Under the pieces are notes generated by a model. It saw only the letters and a list, made by a program, of their open reading frames with translations. It searched no databases and was not told where the DNA came from. The translations under genes and the position numbers were made by a program. From NCBI GenBank assembly GCA_038231215.1, contig JBBRLS010000017.1:1-64000 (forward strand): a stretch of DNA of 64,000 bases, read 5' to 3'. The stretch is from Schlegelella_A sp038231215. GTDB lineage: Bacteria > Pseudomonadota > Gammaproteobacteria > Burkholderiales > Burkholderiaceae_C. Positions 33,517 to 43,100 of the stretch are shown here, one piece after another. How positions within the stretch are numbered: position 1 is the first letter of the stretch; every line of letters begins with the position of its first letter.

Positions 33517-35130
33517 CTACAAGGTCTTCAGGAACTCGATCAGCGCGTCCTTGTCGGCATCGCTCAGCGTGGTGCCGTACAGGTGGCCCTTGTTGCTGTT
33601 GCCGCTGACCAGCGTGTTGTAGCGAAAGCCGCCGGGGCAGAGATCGCGGCCGTTGGCGCCGGGCTCGGTCGCCGAGACGAAGCCGAGGTCCTTCCAGTCG
33701 TAGACCTCGCCGCCGCGGCAGAAGCGCTTCGGCCGCTCGGCGGGCGGCCTGAGCAGGTCGCGCATCGTCGGCACCGAGCCGTTGTGCAGGTAGGGCGCAC
33801 GCAGCCAGAGTCCGTCGAGCGGCGTGTTGACGTAGCCGTCCTGCAGGCGGAAGTTGCGCAGCTTCCAGCGGTCGGTGCCGAGCTGGTTCAGGGCGTCGGC
33901 GAGCTGCGGCGTGAACTCCTCGATCCGGGTCGGGTCGGTGCCTAGGTCGGCGATCGGCTCGACTCGGCCGATCCGGTCGCCCTGCGCCGCGTGGCAGCGG
34001 CCGCACTGGTCGCCGAAGACCGTCGCGCCGTGCGCCGCCAGCGCGGTGTCGATCGGCACCTGGCCCTGGTCGATCAGCTTCTGCGGAAAGCGGTCGGCGT
34101 AGCGTGGCGGCAGCAGGCCGACGATCCAGTCGGTGACGCGGGTCAGCCGGTCGAAGTCGAGGTAGTCGATGCGCGTGCCGATCAGCGACAGCGCCGAGAC
34201 GATGTTTCGCTCCTGCAGCACGTCGGTGTTGCCGTCCCAGTGCATGCGCATGCCCTCGCGCGCCTTCTGGTTCCAGAGCGACGGAAAGTCGACCGCGCCG
34301 GGGATGCGGTCGTGCTGCGCCGGATGCACGAAGGTCCGCTTGTACAGGGCCCAGGTGTCGACGCGGCCGGGCCCGAACGGCGACAGGTGGTCGGGGTTGC
34401 GCGGATTGATGAAGTCGAAGTCGTTTTTCTCGAGCCACTTCAGGTAGCGCGGCAGGAGCGGGATCACGGCGTAGCGGTAGAGCAGGCGCTGCACCCACGG
34501 CAGCGTCGCGTTCTGGCGCGCCAGCTCGCGGTCGATCGCCGGCATCAGGGTGTCGGCATCGAAGCGCGGGTCGGTCAGCGCCGCGAACAGGAACAGGAAG
34601 TACTTCTCGATGTCGACCGCGTTGCCGGTGCCGCCGAGCACGACCTGCCGCGGCGCGTGTTCGTCGGCCTTCAGCGTGCCGAGATGGCAGAACGAGCAGT
34701 TCATGCCGACGAAGTCCATGCCGAAGACGCGCCGGCGCGAAAAGCCGATCGGCCGGTCGAACGCCGGCTGCCCGGCGACCTGGCCGCTCGGCAACTCGCG
34801 CTGCGCTTCGACGACGAGGCCGAAGGCCTCGAAGCTCGCCTTGTCGTTGTCGGGCGACATCGGCTTGGCCACCAGGGCGCCGGGCGCAAACACCTCGGGC
34901 AGCACCTTCCACAGCCAGTAAGGGAGCGGCGCTTGCGCAAGCGGGTGGTCCGAGCCGATCGAGCCGTACTTGAACTGCGCCTCCATGTGGTCGAAGTCCT
35001 CGGGCTCGCCGAAGCGATTCGTCCAGAGCCAGGCCAGGCCGAACGCGATCGCCAGAAGCAGGACGATGCCGACCAGGCGCCAGCGCACGCGGCGCCCTGC
35101 CGGCGCGGCTGCGGGAAGGAGGCTAGGCAT
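33517..35130 (-). CDS. Dihaem c-type cytochrome, RoxA/MauG-like
   Basis: A 537-residue protein with one N-terminal transmembrane anchor (residues ~19-36) and two CXXCH haem sites: CSFCH (145-149) and CGRCH (376-380). Between them FGPGRVDTWALYKRTFV resembles the conserved block of RoxA-type rubber oxygenases and dihaem peroxidases. The C-terminus has YLHNGSVPTMRDLL, common to cytochrome c peroxidase/MauG families. It would sit in the periplasm and either pass electrons or oxidise a substrate. Its start overlaps the lipoxygenase-like stop by 8 bp, tying it to the oxygenase cluster. Confidence 0.82.
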   Translation of the reverse strand: MPSLLPAAAPAGRRVRWRLVGIVLLLAIAFGLAWLWTNRFGEPEDFDHMEAQFKYGSIGSDHPLAQAPLPYWLWKVLPEVFAPGALVAKPMSPDNDKASFEAFGLVVEAQRELPSGQVAGQPAFDRPIGFSRRRVFGMDFVGMNCSFCHLGTLKADEHAPRQVVLGGTGNAVDIEKYFLFLFAALTDPRFDADTLMPAIDRELARQNATLPWVQRLLYRYAVIPLLPRYLKWLEKNDFDFINPRNPDHLSPFGPGRVDTWALYKRTFVHPAQHDRIPGAVDFPSLWNQKAREGMRMHWDGNTDVLQERNIVSALSLIGTRIDYLDFDRLTRVTDWIVGLLPPRYADRFPQKLIDQGQVPIDTALAAHGATVFGDQCGRCHAAQGDRIGRVEPIADLGTDPTRIEEFTPQLADALNQLGTDRWKLRNFRLQDGYVNTPLDGLWLRAPYLHNGSVPTMRDLLRPPAERPKRFCRGGEVYDWKDLGFVSATEPGANGRDLCPGGFRYNTLVSGNSNKGHLYGTTLSDADKDALIEFLKTL

Positions 35131-36655
35131 TGATGTTCACCTTCAGCGCACGCGGGTAGAGCTTCCACACCGTCCAGGGCTCGCGCTCCATCGCCGCCTG
35201 CAAGCCTTCGAGCTGGTGGCAGAAGCGTTGCATCGCCTGGGTGCCCAGGTCATCGATGGCGAGGTAGGAAAAGTCGTGGATCAGGGCGCGCCGGTTCACG
35301 TTGAGGTTGTAGTTGGCGTTGACGAGCCGCTGGTACACGTCGATCGGCTCGGGCTGGCCGCTCGCATACACGCGCACCGGCTGGCGGTGCGTCCAGAGCT
35401 GGTAGTTCCAGAGGAAGCCGCCGGCGATCTCGTGCTGCGCCGAGACGAGGTAGATGCAGCTCGCGACCAGCCGCGCCAGCCGCTCGATCGTCAGATCGGC
35501 GCTGCGCACGCCGACGCCGTTCGGCACGAGGCGATTCAGCTCGTCGAGCCACGCCGTCAAGGCGGCGTCCTCGCGCAGTCCCTCTGTGCCGCCGCCCTGC
35601 GCCGCGTGCGGGTAGTAGAGGCCGAGGTAGTGGCGCGCATGCTCGTGCATCAGGCCGAAGAGTTGGCCCAGGTTGTCTTCGGTCGGCGTGTCGAAGCCCT
35701 GGCCGATCACCTGGCGCGCCTGCGCGTCGGTGACCGGGTCGTTCATGCCGAAGTCGCAGTCGTGCCAGCTCGCGTCGAAGAGGCGACAGGTGCCCTCGAA
35801 GGTGTAGCTGTACACGGTATGGAAGTCGCCGCCCGGCACCATCTGGCCGCGCGTCACGGTGTCGTTGCTCTGCGCCGTGGCGTAGATGTAGGGCCAGAGC
35901 AGGCGCAGCAGCGGGTGCCGGGCCGGCAGATGATTGCGCGTGGCGATCGCCAGGGGCGCGCTGCCGGCGAGGTGCACGCCGTTGAAGTGACGCACCAGCG
36001 ACAGGTGCGTGGTCGCCGAGCAAAGCGCCAGCTTCTTGGCCAGCTCCCAGCCGTTGTCGCCCGGCACGCTGGTGCCGAGCACGCTCTCGATGCGCACGGC
36101 GCGCAGCGTGCGCTGCCGCGCGTCGACGTCGAACTCGACCTTCGCGCCCAGCCGCAGCAGGCCCTCGTGATGCGCGTGGCCGGCGAGCGACAGCAGGTCC
36201 CATTCGAAGCCGCCGTCGGCACGCTTCTTCGTGTAGCAGGCGTAGGGACCGCGCACCGCCAGGGCACCGAGCTCGGGGCTCGCCAGGTACTCGGCGGGCA
36301 GCACAGGTGGCCCGAACTTCCTGCGGTGCAGCCAGGTGTAGGCGCCGCGCAGGGCGACGTCGGGATCGGCGCTGATCGAGGGCAGGCCGGCCTGCATCGG
36401 CGAGAACGACTTGTAGAGCCGCACCTGCAGCTCGTAGAAGAACTTCTTCGTCGCCGAGCGCTCGTCGGCAGGGATCTGCGCCGGTGGGCACACCGCGATG
36501 TTGTCGATGGGAAGGTCGGGGATCGCCTTTCGCATCGGCACCGGCGTGATGAGCGCCTGGCCGGCCTGCGGCAACGGGACGTCGAGCGGCTTGTTCATCA
36601 CCGCCTTGAACCAGGCGAGGGCGATCCAGAACCACTTGCGCAGGAACCACTTCAT
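35123..36655 (-). CDS. Lipoxygenase-like protein with atypical metal ligands
   Basis: A 510-residue protein with the lipoxygenase core: AKKLALCSATTHLSLVRHFN, then IATRNHLPARHPLLRLLWP, matching the IATH...LHP block of lipoxygenases, and SAQHEIAGG near residue 405. Lipoxygenases insert O2 into polyunsaturated fatty acids using non-haem iron bound by three His, an Asn/His and the C-terminal Ile. Here the first pair is His217/His223 (five residues apart, not four), His408 is kept, the usual Asn/His four residues later is Gly412, and the chain ends in Ala. No N-terminal PLAT domain or signal peptide is seen. It follows the peroxidase gene by 6 bp. Confidence 0.8.
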   Translation of the reverse strand: MKWFLRKWFWIALAWFKAVMNKPLDVPLPQAGQALITPVPMRKAIPDLPIDNIAVCPPAQIPADERSATKKFFYELQVRLYKSFSPMQAGLPSISADPDVALRGAYTWLHRRKFGPPVLPAEYLASPELGALAVRGPYACYTKKRADGGFEWDLLSLAGHAHHEGLLRLGAKVEFDVDARQRTLRAVRIESVLGTSVPGDNGWELAKKLALCSATTHLSLVRHFNGVHLAGSAPLAIATRNHLPARHPLLRLLWPYIYATAQSNDTVTRGQMVPGGDFHTVYSYTFEGTCRLFDASWHDCDFGMNDPVTDAQARQVIGQGFDTPTEDNLGQLFGLMHEHARHYLGLYYPHAAQGGGTEGLREDAALTAWLDELNRLVPNGVGVRSADLTIERLARLVASCIYLVSAQHEIAGGFLWNYQLWTHRQPVRVYASGQPEPIDVYQRLVNANYNLNVNRRALIHDFSYLAIDDLGTQAMQRFCHQLEGLQAAMEREPWTVWKLYPRALKVNINA

Positions 36656-36661
36656 GGACGG

Positions 36662-39130
36662 CTACGCGGCGGGGTTGAAGGGGCTGTGCGCATCGCCGCG
36701 CCACGGGTCGGCCTTGAGCTCGGGGTCGCAGGCGCGCAGGGGATGCCGGCTCGGGTCGAGCCGGGGCTCCGGGTCCCAGGGCTCGAAGGCGTTGCGGATG
36801 TTCGCCAAGCCGGTCGATGCGAGCCCGGGGAAGTGGCGCAGCAGCACCGTCTTCAGGTCGGTGGCGTCGATCCAGCGCAAGCCTTCGGGGGTGTAGTACG
36901 CCTCGGAGAAGCAGTCGGTATAGAAGCGATCGGCCTGCAGGCGCCGCGTCGCGTTGAGGATGAAGATCTGGAACTGGGTCTCGCCGAAGCCGAAGTTCGT
37001 CGGCCGGTGCCCTTCGGCGAGCGTGCCGATCAGCAGGTCGAGCTTTTCGACGTCGGCCGGGTTCGGGCCGTAGACCTGCTTCAGGCGGGCGACGTCGCCG
37101 CCGTTCTCGGTCAGGTCCTCGAAGCAGCGGATCGGGTTGAGGCCGAGCTGGCGGCGGAACTCGTTGTAGCGAGGCACGCCGCGCTCGCGGGCACGCACGA
37201 TGTCGACCGTTCCCATGTCGAAGAACGGGTTGCCGGGAATGCTCAGCTGCTGCATGAAGCGCGGATAGTTGTTGAGCACCAGCGCGCCCGGCTGCTGCAC
37301 GCCGAACGAATGGAACAGGTCGGCCATCGCATGGCGCGCGGTGATGCGTGGCGACCCTGACTGGCGCGTCGCGTGGAAGGGCACGACCTCGGGCGGCGCT
37401 GCGCCTTCGCCCCGGCGCAGCACGAGCTCTTCGGGCAGCAGCGAGTGCAGCCGGTAGACCTCGACGAACTCCTCGGTGAGGCCGAAGCCGCGGCCGTGCT
37501 TGTCGATCGGGTTGCCGATGACGCCGCCCATCTCGGGGTTGCTCACCTTGATCTCGTCGAAGGTCTTGCGCTCCTTGCCGCGCTTGAAGAAGTTGACGAG
37601 AAGGCCGTACCAGTTGGCGTTCATCGCCGTGTTCAGCGCCGGGTTGGGCAGGATCGCCGGCGTCCACTCGAGGGTGTGGATCTTCGCCATCACGGCGGCG
37701 TTGATCAGGCGCGCGACGTTGAAGAGGCGCGCGTCGTCCCACTCCGGATAGGCGGCCTGGAGCTCGTCGCAGATCGCGTTGTGCTCGCGCACGAACAGCG
37801 TGTGCAGCATCGCCAGGCCGACCCACCAGTTGCGCTTGAAGCCGGTCTCTTCCACGCCCTTGGCGTCGAGCGGCAACGTGCCGTCGGCGTTGATGCGCAT
37901 CTTGCCGCCGGCATGGCTGCGCAACAGGTCCTGTGTCGCCTGGTCGCTGCCATAGATCTGCGAGCCGTCCCACCAGTGCGTGACTTCGTTGATGGCGCTC
38001 GCGGCGGCCACTTCGACGCCGTCGCTGCGCGTCGGGTCGCGCTGGCTGCGGCCGACGAACATCTTGGTTTGCCAGTAGCGGGTGCGCGCCGCGTCGTCCT
38101 CCGGCAGCGGCACCTCGATGACGTCGTTGAAGTAGATCTCGCCGTGGTTGATCCAGTCGCCGTTCATGAACTGGATCCACGACGCGGCGAGCAGGTTGAG
38201 GAAGGGCACTTCCTGCATCCTTGGCCGGCCATCGGCGCCGAGCGGGCGGCTGAGCAGGCGGCGGCTGATCTCGCGCGGGTTGGGCGTGAGCAACTGCTCG
38301 CCGAGCTCGGGCCGGATCGACTCGAGCTCGACGTTGCGCAGGAAGCGCGTGCCGGCGGCGCCTTCCTTCGGATCGGCGAGGTTGTTCCAGCTGCCGTCGG
38401 CGGTGCGGAAGTGGCTCACGCCGGGCGGCGGCGCCTGCCCCGAAGGCTGGAAGCCGACCAGCCGTCCGGGCGGGTAGCTCGTGCCGAGGTTGTGCGCGTT
38501 GAGCCGCTCGCGCATGTAGGCCAGGGTCAGGATGGCGAAGAACTGCGGGCGCTGGTACCAGTTGGTCCAGACCGCGTCGCGATAGCCGGCGAGCCAGCCG
38601 TAGAGGCGCGTGGCCAGCGTCGTGAAGACGCTGAAGAACATGCCCAGGACTTCACCTGTCTCCTTGCGCGCCCGGAGCAGCCGCGTCAGGCCGGGCGAGA
38701 GTGGCAATGGCTCGGGCAGCGCGCCGTCGCGCAGCACCGGGCGCGCGAGCAGCGCATCGCGGTCGAAGTAGACGAGATCGGGCACGTGCACGTCGACGCC
38801 CGAGGTGGCGTTGGCCTCGGCGAGCGCCTGCATGTCGCGCCAGTCGGCTGCGTCGGCGTGCGCCGGCGCAGCGCGCAAGGCGTCGGCGTAGGCGCGCGCC
38901 GCGAGCGGGTACTGCTCGAGTTGGAAGTGCGCCAGCGCCAGCAAGGCCATCGACTCGGCCTGCAATTGCGGCGCAGCGGCATCGGCAGCGGGCGCGGCGC
39001 CGAGCAGGGCGATGCCGCGCTCGAATTCGCGCTGCTCGATGGCGCGCCGCGCCTGGTCGGTTCGCGGGTCGCGCGGGCTGCCGGTCGAAGGCCGGTCGAG
39101 GCTGGCCAGGTCCATGCGGTTGCTCTCCAT
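36662..39130 (-). CDS. Cyclooxygenase/alpha-dioxygenase-like haem peroxidase with N-terminal TPR-like region
   Basis: An 822-residue protein. Residues ~25-105 look like two TPR helices pairs. The rest is an animal-type haem peroxidase closest to fatty-acid alpha-dioxygenases: HWWDGSQIYGSD, LHTLFVREHNAICDELQ, AKIHTLEWTPAIL. EVYRLHSLLPE holds catalytic Tyr559 and proximal haem His562 in the Y-x2-H spacing of cyclooxygenases. The distal segment reads WIQFMNGDWINH, with Gly324 where family members have the distal His (MIHDW). Such enzymes oxygenate fatty acids to 2-hydroperoxides or prostaglandin-like products. ATG 39130 overlaps the catalase-like stop (TGATG). Confidence 0.85.
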   Translation of the reverse strand: MESNRMDLASLDRPSTGSPRDPRTDQARRAIEQREFERGIALLGAAPAADAAAPQLQAESMALLALAHFQLEQYPLAARAYADALRAAPAHADAADWRDMQALAEANATSGVDVHVPDLVYFDRDALLARPVLRDGALPEPLPLSPGLTRLLRARKETGEVLGMFFSVFTTLATRLYGWLAGYRDAVWTNWYQRPQFFAILTLAYMRERLNAHNLGTSYPPGRLVGFQPSGQAPPPGVSHFRTADGSWNNLADPKEGAAGTRFLRNVELESIRPELGEQLLTPNPREISRRLLSRPLGADGRPRMQEVPFLNLLAASWIQFMNGDWINHGEIYFNDVIEVPLPEDDAARTRYWQTKMFVGRSQRDPTRSDGVEVAAASAINEVTHWWDGSQIYGSDQATQDLLRSHAGGKMRINADGTLPLDAKGVEETGFKRNWWVGLAMLHTLFVREHNAICDELQAAYPEWDDARLFNVARLINAAVMAKIHTLEWTPAILPNPALNTAMNANWYGLLVNFFKRGKERKTFDEIKVSNPEMGGVIGNPIDKHGRGFGLTEEFVEVYRLHSLLPEELVLRRGEGAAPPEVVPFHATRQSGSPRITARHAMADLFHSFGVQQPGALVLNNYPRFMQQLSIPGNPFFDMGTVDIVRARERGVPRYNEFRRQLGLNPIRCFEDLTENGGDVARLKQVYGPNPADVEKLDLLIGTLAEGHRPTNFGFGETQFQIFILNATRRLQADRFYTDCFSEAYYTPEGLRWIDATDLKTVLLRHFPGLASTGLANIRNAFEPWDPEPRLDPSRHPLRACDPELKADPWRGDAHSPFNPAA

Positions 39131-40146
39131 CACACGTCCCAGCCGACCGGTTCGCGCCGCGGCACCTGGTTGACCTCGTGGCGGTACGCCGACAAGGTGT
39201 CGTAGACCGCCTTGCGCGCCCGGTTCAAGGCGCCGAGCGGGCGGTGCTCGGGCAACGCGTGCCAGGGCGTGAACGACAGGTTCTCGCCGTAGCTGCGGAT
39301 CGCCTCGGTGTCGAAGCTCTGCCGGAGGATGCGCAAGGTCGCCACCTTGCGCGGCGGCGACAACTCCAGCGACCAGACGCGAAAGGGATCGTCGAGCGGC
39401 ATGCAGGCCTCGTCGCGCTGGAACTGCACCGCGAAGTCGAACACCGCGTCGCTCTGGCCGAGCTGCTCGACCAGCCGGTCGCGAAGGAAGTCGGGCGAGG
39501 GATTGGACGGCAGCGCCTCGGGCTCGGCGACGCGCGGCGTCGCCACGTACTTCACGGCGTGGCTGCCGAACAGGTAGGGCACGACGCTGCAGTAGCGGAT
39601 CTGCAGCATGTTGGCGTGCTTGATCATCGTCGTGAACAGGACCCAGGCGGCGCCCAGGTGCGTGAGCAGGAACACCAGTTTGCCCCAGAGGCTGCCCTGC
39701 ACGACGTTGGCGACCAGCGCGTCGATCTCGGCGGCGTCGCGGGCCGGAAAGTTGAAGGCGCTCACGACCATGAAGTCCTGCGTGTCGGCGTCGGCCTGGC
39801 TCTCCAGCACCTTCTGCCCGGCAACGCCCATCACCTTGATCGCCATGCCGCGGATGTCGCGCGCGATGTCGGCATCGGCGTAGCTGGCCGCGTTCGAATA
39901 GCGCACCCAGGCCGGGTAGGTGCCGGGCCTGGCGAACAGGCCGACGCGCAGCTCGGGCGGCAGGTTGTCGGGCACCGTGAACTCGGCCCGCACGAGGCCG
40001 TGCATCTTCATGTGCACGTCGCGCTTCTGCACGGGCGCGCCCTTGTCGCGCGCCGACATGAGGGCGCGCATGCGCCCGATCAGCGCCTGGATGTCGGCCG
40101 CCTCCCGGGGCGGGACGGGTTCGTGAAAGCGGGCTTCGTCGTCCAT
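39130..40146 (-). CDS. Catalase-fold haem protein (allene oxide synthase/peroxidase-like)
   Basis: A 338-residue protein, shorter than true catalases. The N-terminal region keeps the distal-His block (DVHMKMHGLVRAEFTV, His45), RVGLFARPGTYPAWVRYSNA and DIRGMAIKVMGV typical of the catalase barrel. I could not place the proximal R-x3-Y motif with confidence. In corals and some cyanobacteria, short catalase homologues encoded beside or fused to lipoxygenases act on fatty-acid hydroperoxides. A segment LVFLLTHLGAAWVLFTTMI near residues 160-180 is hydrophobic and may contact the membrane. It is translationally coupled to the dioxygenase-like gene, so hydroperoxide processing is a reasonable inference. 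Confidence 0.8.
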   Translation of the reverse strand: MDDEARFHEPVPPREAADIQALIGRMRALMSARDKGAPVQKRDVHMKMHGLVRAEFTVPDNLPPELRVGLFARPGTYPAWVRYSNAASYADADIARDIRGMAIKVMGVAGQKVLESQADADTQDFMVVSAFNFPARDAAEIDALVANVVQGSLWGKLVFLLTHLGAAWVLFTTMIKHANMLQIRYCSVVPYLFGSHAVKYVATPRVAEPEALPSNPSPDFLRDRLVEQLGQSDAVFDFAVQFQRDEACMPLDDPFRVWSLELSPPRKVATLRILRQSFDTEAIRSYGENLSFTPWHALPEHRPLGALNRARKAVYDTLSAYRHEVNQVPRREPVGWDV

Positions 40147-40168
40147 TCGGTGTCGCGTCGATCGGTGC

Positions 40169-43100
40169 TCAGGCCGCCTGCCGGGCCGGCGCGGACAGGG
40201 GCGGGGCGGCGCGTTCGTCGCGAGCGGGCTCCACCATCGCGAGGTAGGTCCGGGCGCCGGTCTGGCGGAACAGATCGGCGGCCTGGCGCAGCAGTTCGTC
40301 CTTGCCTTCGCGCCGGCCCATCTCCATCAGCGTCAGGCCGCGCTCGACCGGGAACGCCGAATGCGCCGCCGCCTCGAGGCTGCCGTGCCAGCCCTTGCGC
40401 GCCGCGGCAGCGTGGCCGGACAGCCAGTTGCACGTCGCCAGCAGGCGCAAGCCCGCGGGCAGCCAGAGCGGCATGCGTCGCGCGCACGCCAGGGCGGCAC
40501 GACAGGCCTTCTGCGCATCGCGCAGTGCCGCCGTGCGCGGCTCGCCCTGCAAGGCCTCGGCGCGGGCCAGCCGGTAGGCGGCGTCGGCCACCAGCACCTC
40601 CACCTTGTCGAAGTCGCGATTCATCTTCTCGCGCCGGATGATGGCGTGTGCTTCCTCGAGCAGCGCCGGACATTCGTCGAGCCGGCCCTGCAGCACCAGG
40701 CACGACACCAGCATGGCCTGCAGATGCAGCAGGTTGTCGATCGAATGGATGGCGAGGGCCACGGTCACGCCTTCGCGCAGCACCGGCTCGGCCTCGGTCA
40801 GCGGCCCGAGCGCGAGCAGGGCGCGGCCGAGGACCTGGCAGCCCCAGCTGCTGATCTGCGGATCGGCGGCGTCCTTGCCGACTTGCACCAGCTCGGTCAT
40901 CTGCCTGCGCGCCTGGTCGAGCTCGCCGCGCGCGATCTGCACCCATTGCACCATCATCGCCGGCGAGCCCCAGCGGTGCAGGTCGCCCGACTCGCGGTAC
41001 AGGGTCGCGGCCTGGGTCATGCGCGAATCGAACTCGTCCCAGCGGCCGTCGTAGAAGTCGACGAAGGCCAGCGCCATGCCGGCGAAGGCGATCGCCGACA
41101 GGTTGGCCGAGCGCTCCGCCACCGCCTGCGCGCGGTGGTGGTAGCGGCGCGCCAGCTTGCGGGCGCCGAAGGTCATCATGCCGAAGCCGACCGAGCTCAG
41201 GCCGCGCGCCTCGGCCAGCGCATGCGCGCTGCACTCGCCGGCGTGCAGCTCGATCAGGCTGTCGAGCAGCATCCGTTCCTTGTCGAGGAAATAGTCGGTC
41301 CACGCCATCATGTGCACGATGGTCGAGATCTCGGTGGCGACGGCGAGGTCCATGTCGCGCGGCGCGGCGAGGCCGAGCCGGCCGCGCAAGGCGCGCCAGA
41401 GATGCGCGCCGAGGTAGCGCAGGACGGCCAGTCGAACGCCGCCCTTGGTCGACGGATAGTTCAGGCCGAGGTGGGCCAGCGCCTGGCGCATCTGCTCGTG
41501 CGCGGCCTCGTAGTGGCCGGTGCCGAACAACGCCGCGCCGACCTTGCGCGCGAGGGCGCTGCGCTGCATCGGATCGAGCTTGGCACCATGCGCCTTGAGG
41601 TAGGCCGACTCGGCGCGCCGCAGATGCTCCAGCGCCTCGGCGTCGGCGGCCATGCGGCCGGCCTGGTCGCCCGCCTTGAACAGCCAGGCCTGCGCCTTTT
41701 CCCAGTCTTCGGCGCAGGTGTAATGGTGCGCAAGGAGGCTCGCGAATTCGTCGAGCCGGTCGGGGAACAGGGACTCGATGGCCCGCGCGACGCGCTGGTG
41801 GATGCCGCGCCGGTTCTCGGCCAGGATGCTGCCGTACGTCGCCTCCTGCACCAGTGCGTGCTTGAAGACGTATTCGAGGTCGGGCAGCCGCTGCTTCTCG
41901 CGGATCAGCTCCGCCTGCTCGAGCTCCGACAGGCACTGGCGCAACTGACCGCGTGCCTCGCTCAGCGCCTCGAGCACGCGGTCGAAGAAGCTGCGGCCGA
42001 TCACCGATGCCAGTTTCAGTGCCTGCTTGGCCTCGTCGTCGAGGCGGTCGATGCGGGCGAGGATCAGTCCCTGTAGCGTGTCGGGGAGCTGCACCTCGTC
42101 GACCTTCCTGACCAGCTGCCAACTGCGCGTCGCCGGATCGCGCACCAGCGCGCCGTCGCTGATCAGGGAGCGGATGACCTCCTCCATGAAGAAGGGGTTG
42201 CCCTCGGTGCGGCGCAGGATCTTCTCGCACAGCGCCTGCGGCAGGTTCAGGCTGCCGGCCAGGTTGTTGACCAGCGTCAGGCTCTGCTGCGCCGACAGCG
42301 GCGCGAGCGTCAGGTCGTCGAAGTGCAGCTCCGCGTGCTGCGCGGCGAAGCGGCGCACCGCCTGCATCGGTCCTTCCGGATGGTCGCGCGTCGGAAACAC
42401 CAGCAGCAGCGGCACGCTCGTCGTCAGCGGCAGCAGGTGCTCGGCGAGGTCGACCGACGACTGGTCGGCCCAGTGCCAGTCCTCCAGCACGAGCACGAGC
42501 GGCCGACTTTGCGCGAGCAGCTCGACCAGCTGTCGAACGCACAGGAAGACCTGGCGGCGCAGTCCCATGCCGTCGAGGTACTTCAGGCGCTCTTCGTGCG
42601 CGGCGGGGATCGGCAGCGTCAGCACGGTGGCGAGATAGGGCAGCACTTCGTCGCTGCGCTCGCCGAACAGCGGCGCGAGGCCGCGCTCGAGCTTGGCCCA
42701 GCTGCGTTGCTCGCCGTCGTCTTCGGCGATGCCGAAGGCGTCCTTCAGGAACTGGATGAAGGGCCAGTAGCTCAGGTGGCGGCCGAACGACAGCGAGCGT
42801 CCCTCGAGCCAGAGGCCGTCGCGGTCCGGCCAGAGGCGCCGCATCTCGGCCATCAGCCGCGACTTGCCGACGCCCGGCTCGCCCTGCAGCACGAGGATGC
42901 CGCCGCGACCGTCCTGCAGGCGCCGCAGCGCCGACTTCAGCACCGCCAGCTCGGCGTCGCGCCCGACCAGCGGCGAGGCGATGCCGAGCTTGCCCAGGTT
43001 GCCGAGGCCGAGCTCCGGCGCGCCGGCTTCGTCGCGGCCACGCGACCGCACCAGCTCGAACAGCTCGACCTTCCTGGCGATGCCCTTGAGCTGCTGGGCA

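Noticed and set aside
35250..38180. 976-codon open frame on the minus strand across the LOX-like and DOX-like genes
   Set aside because: It is an out-of-frame shadow of two well-supported genes, Arg/Pro/Ala-rich with no family motifs. Long spurious frames are expected in DNA of this GC content.
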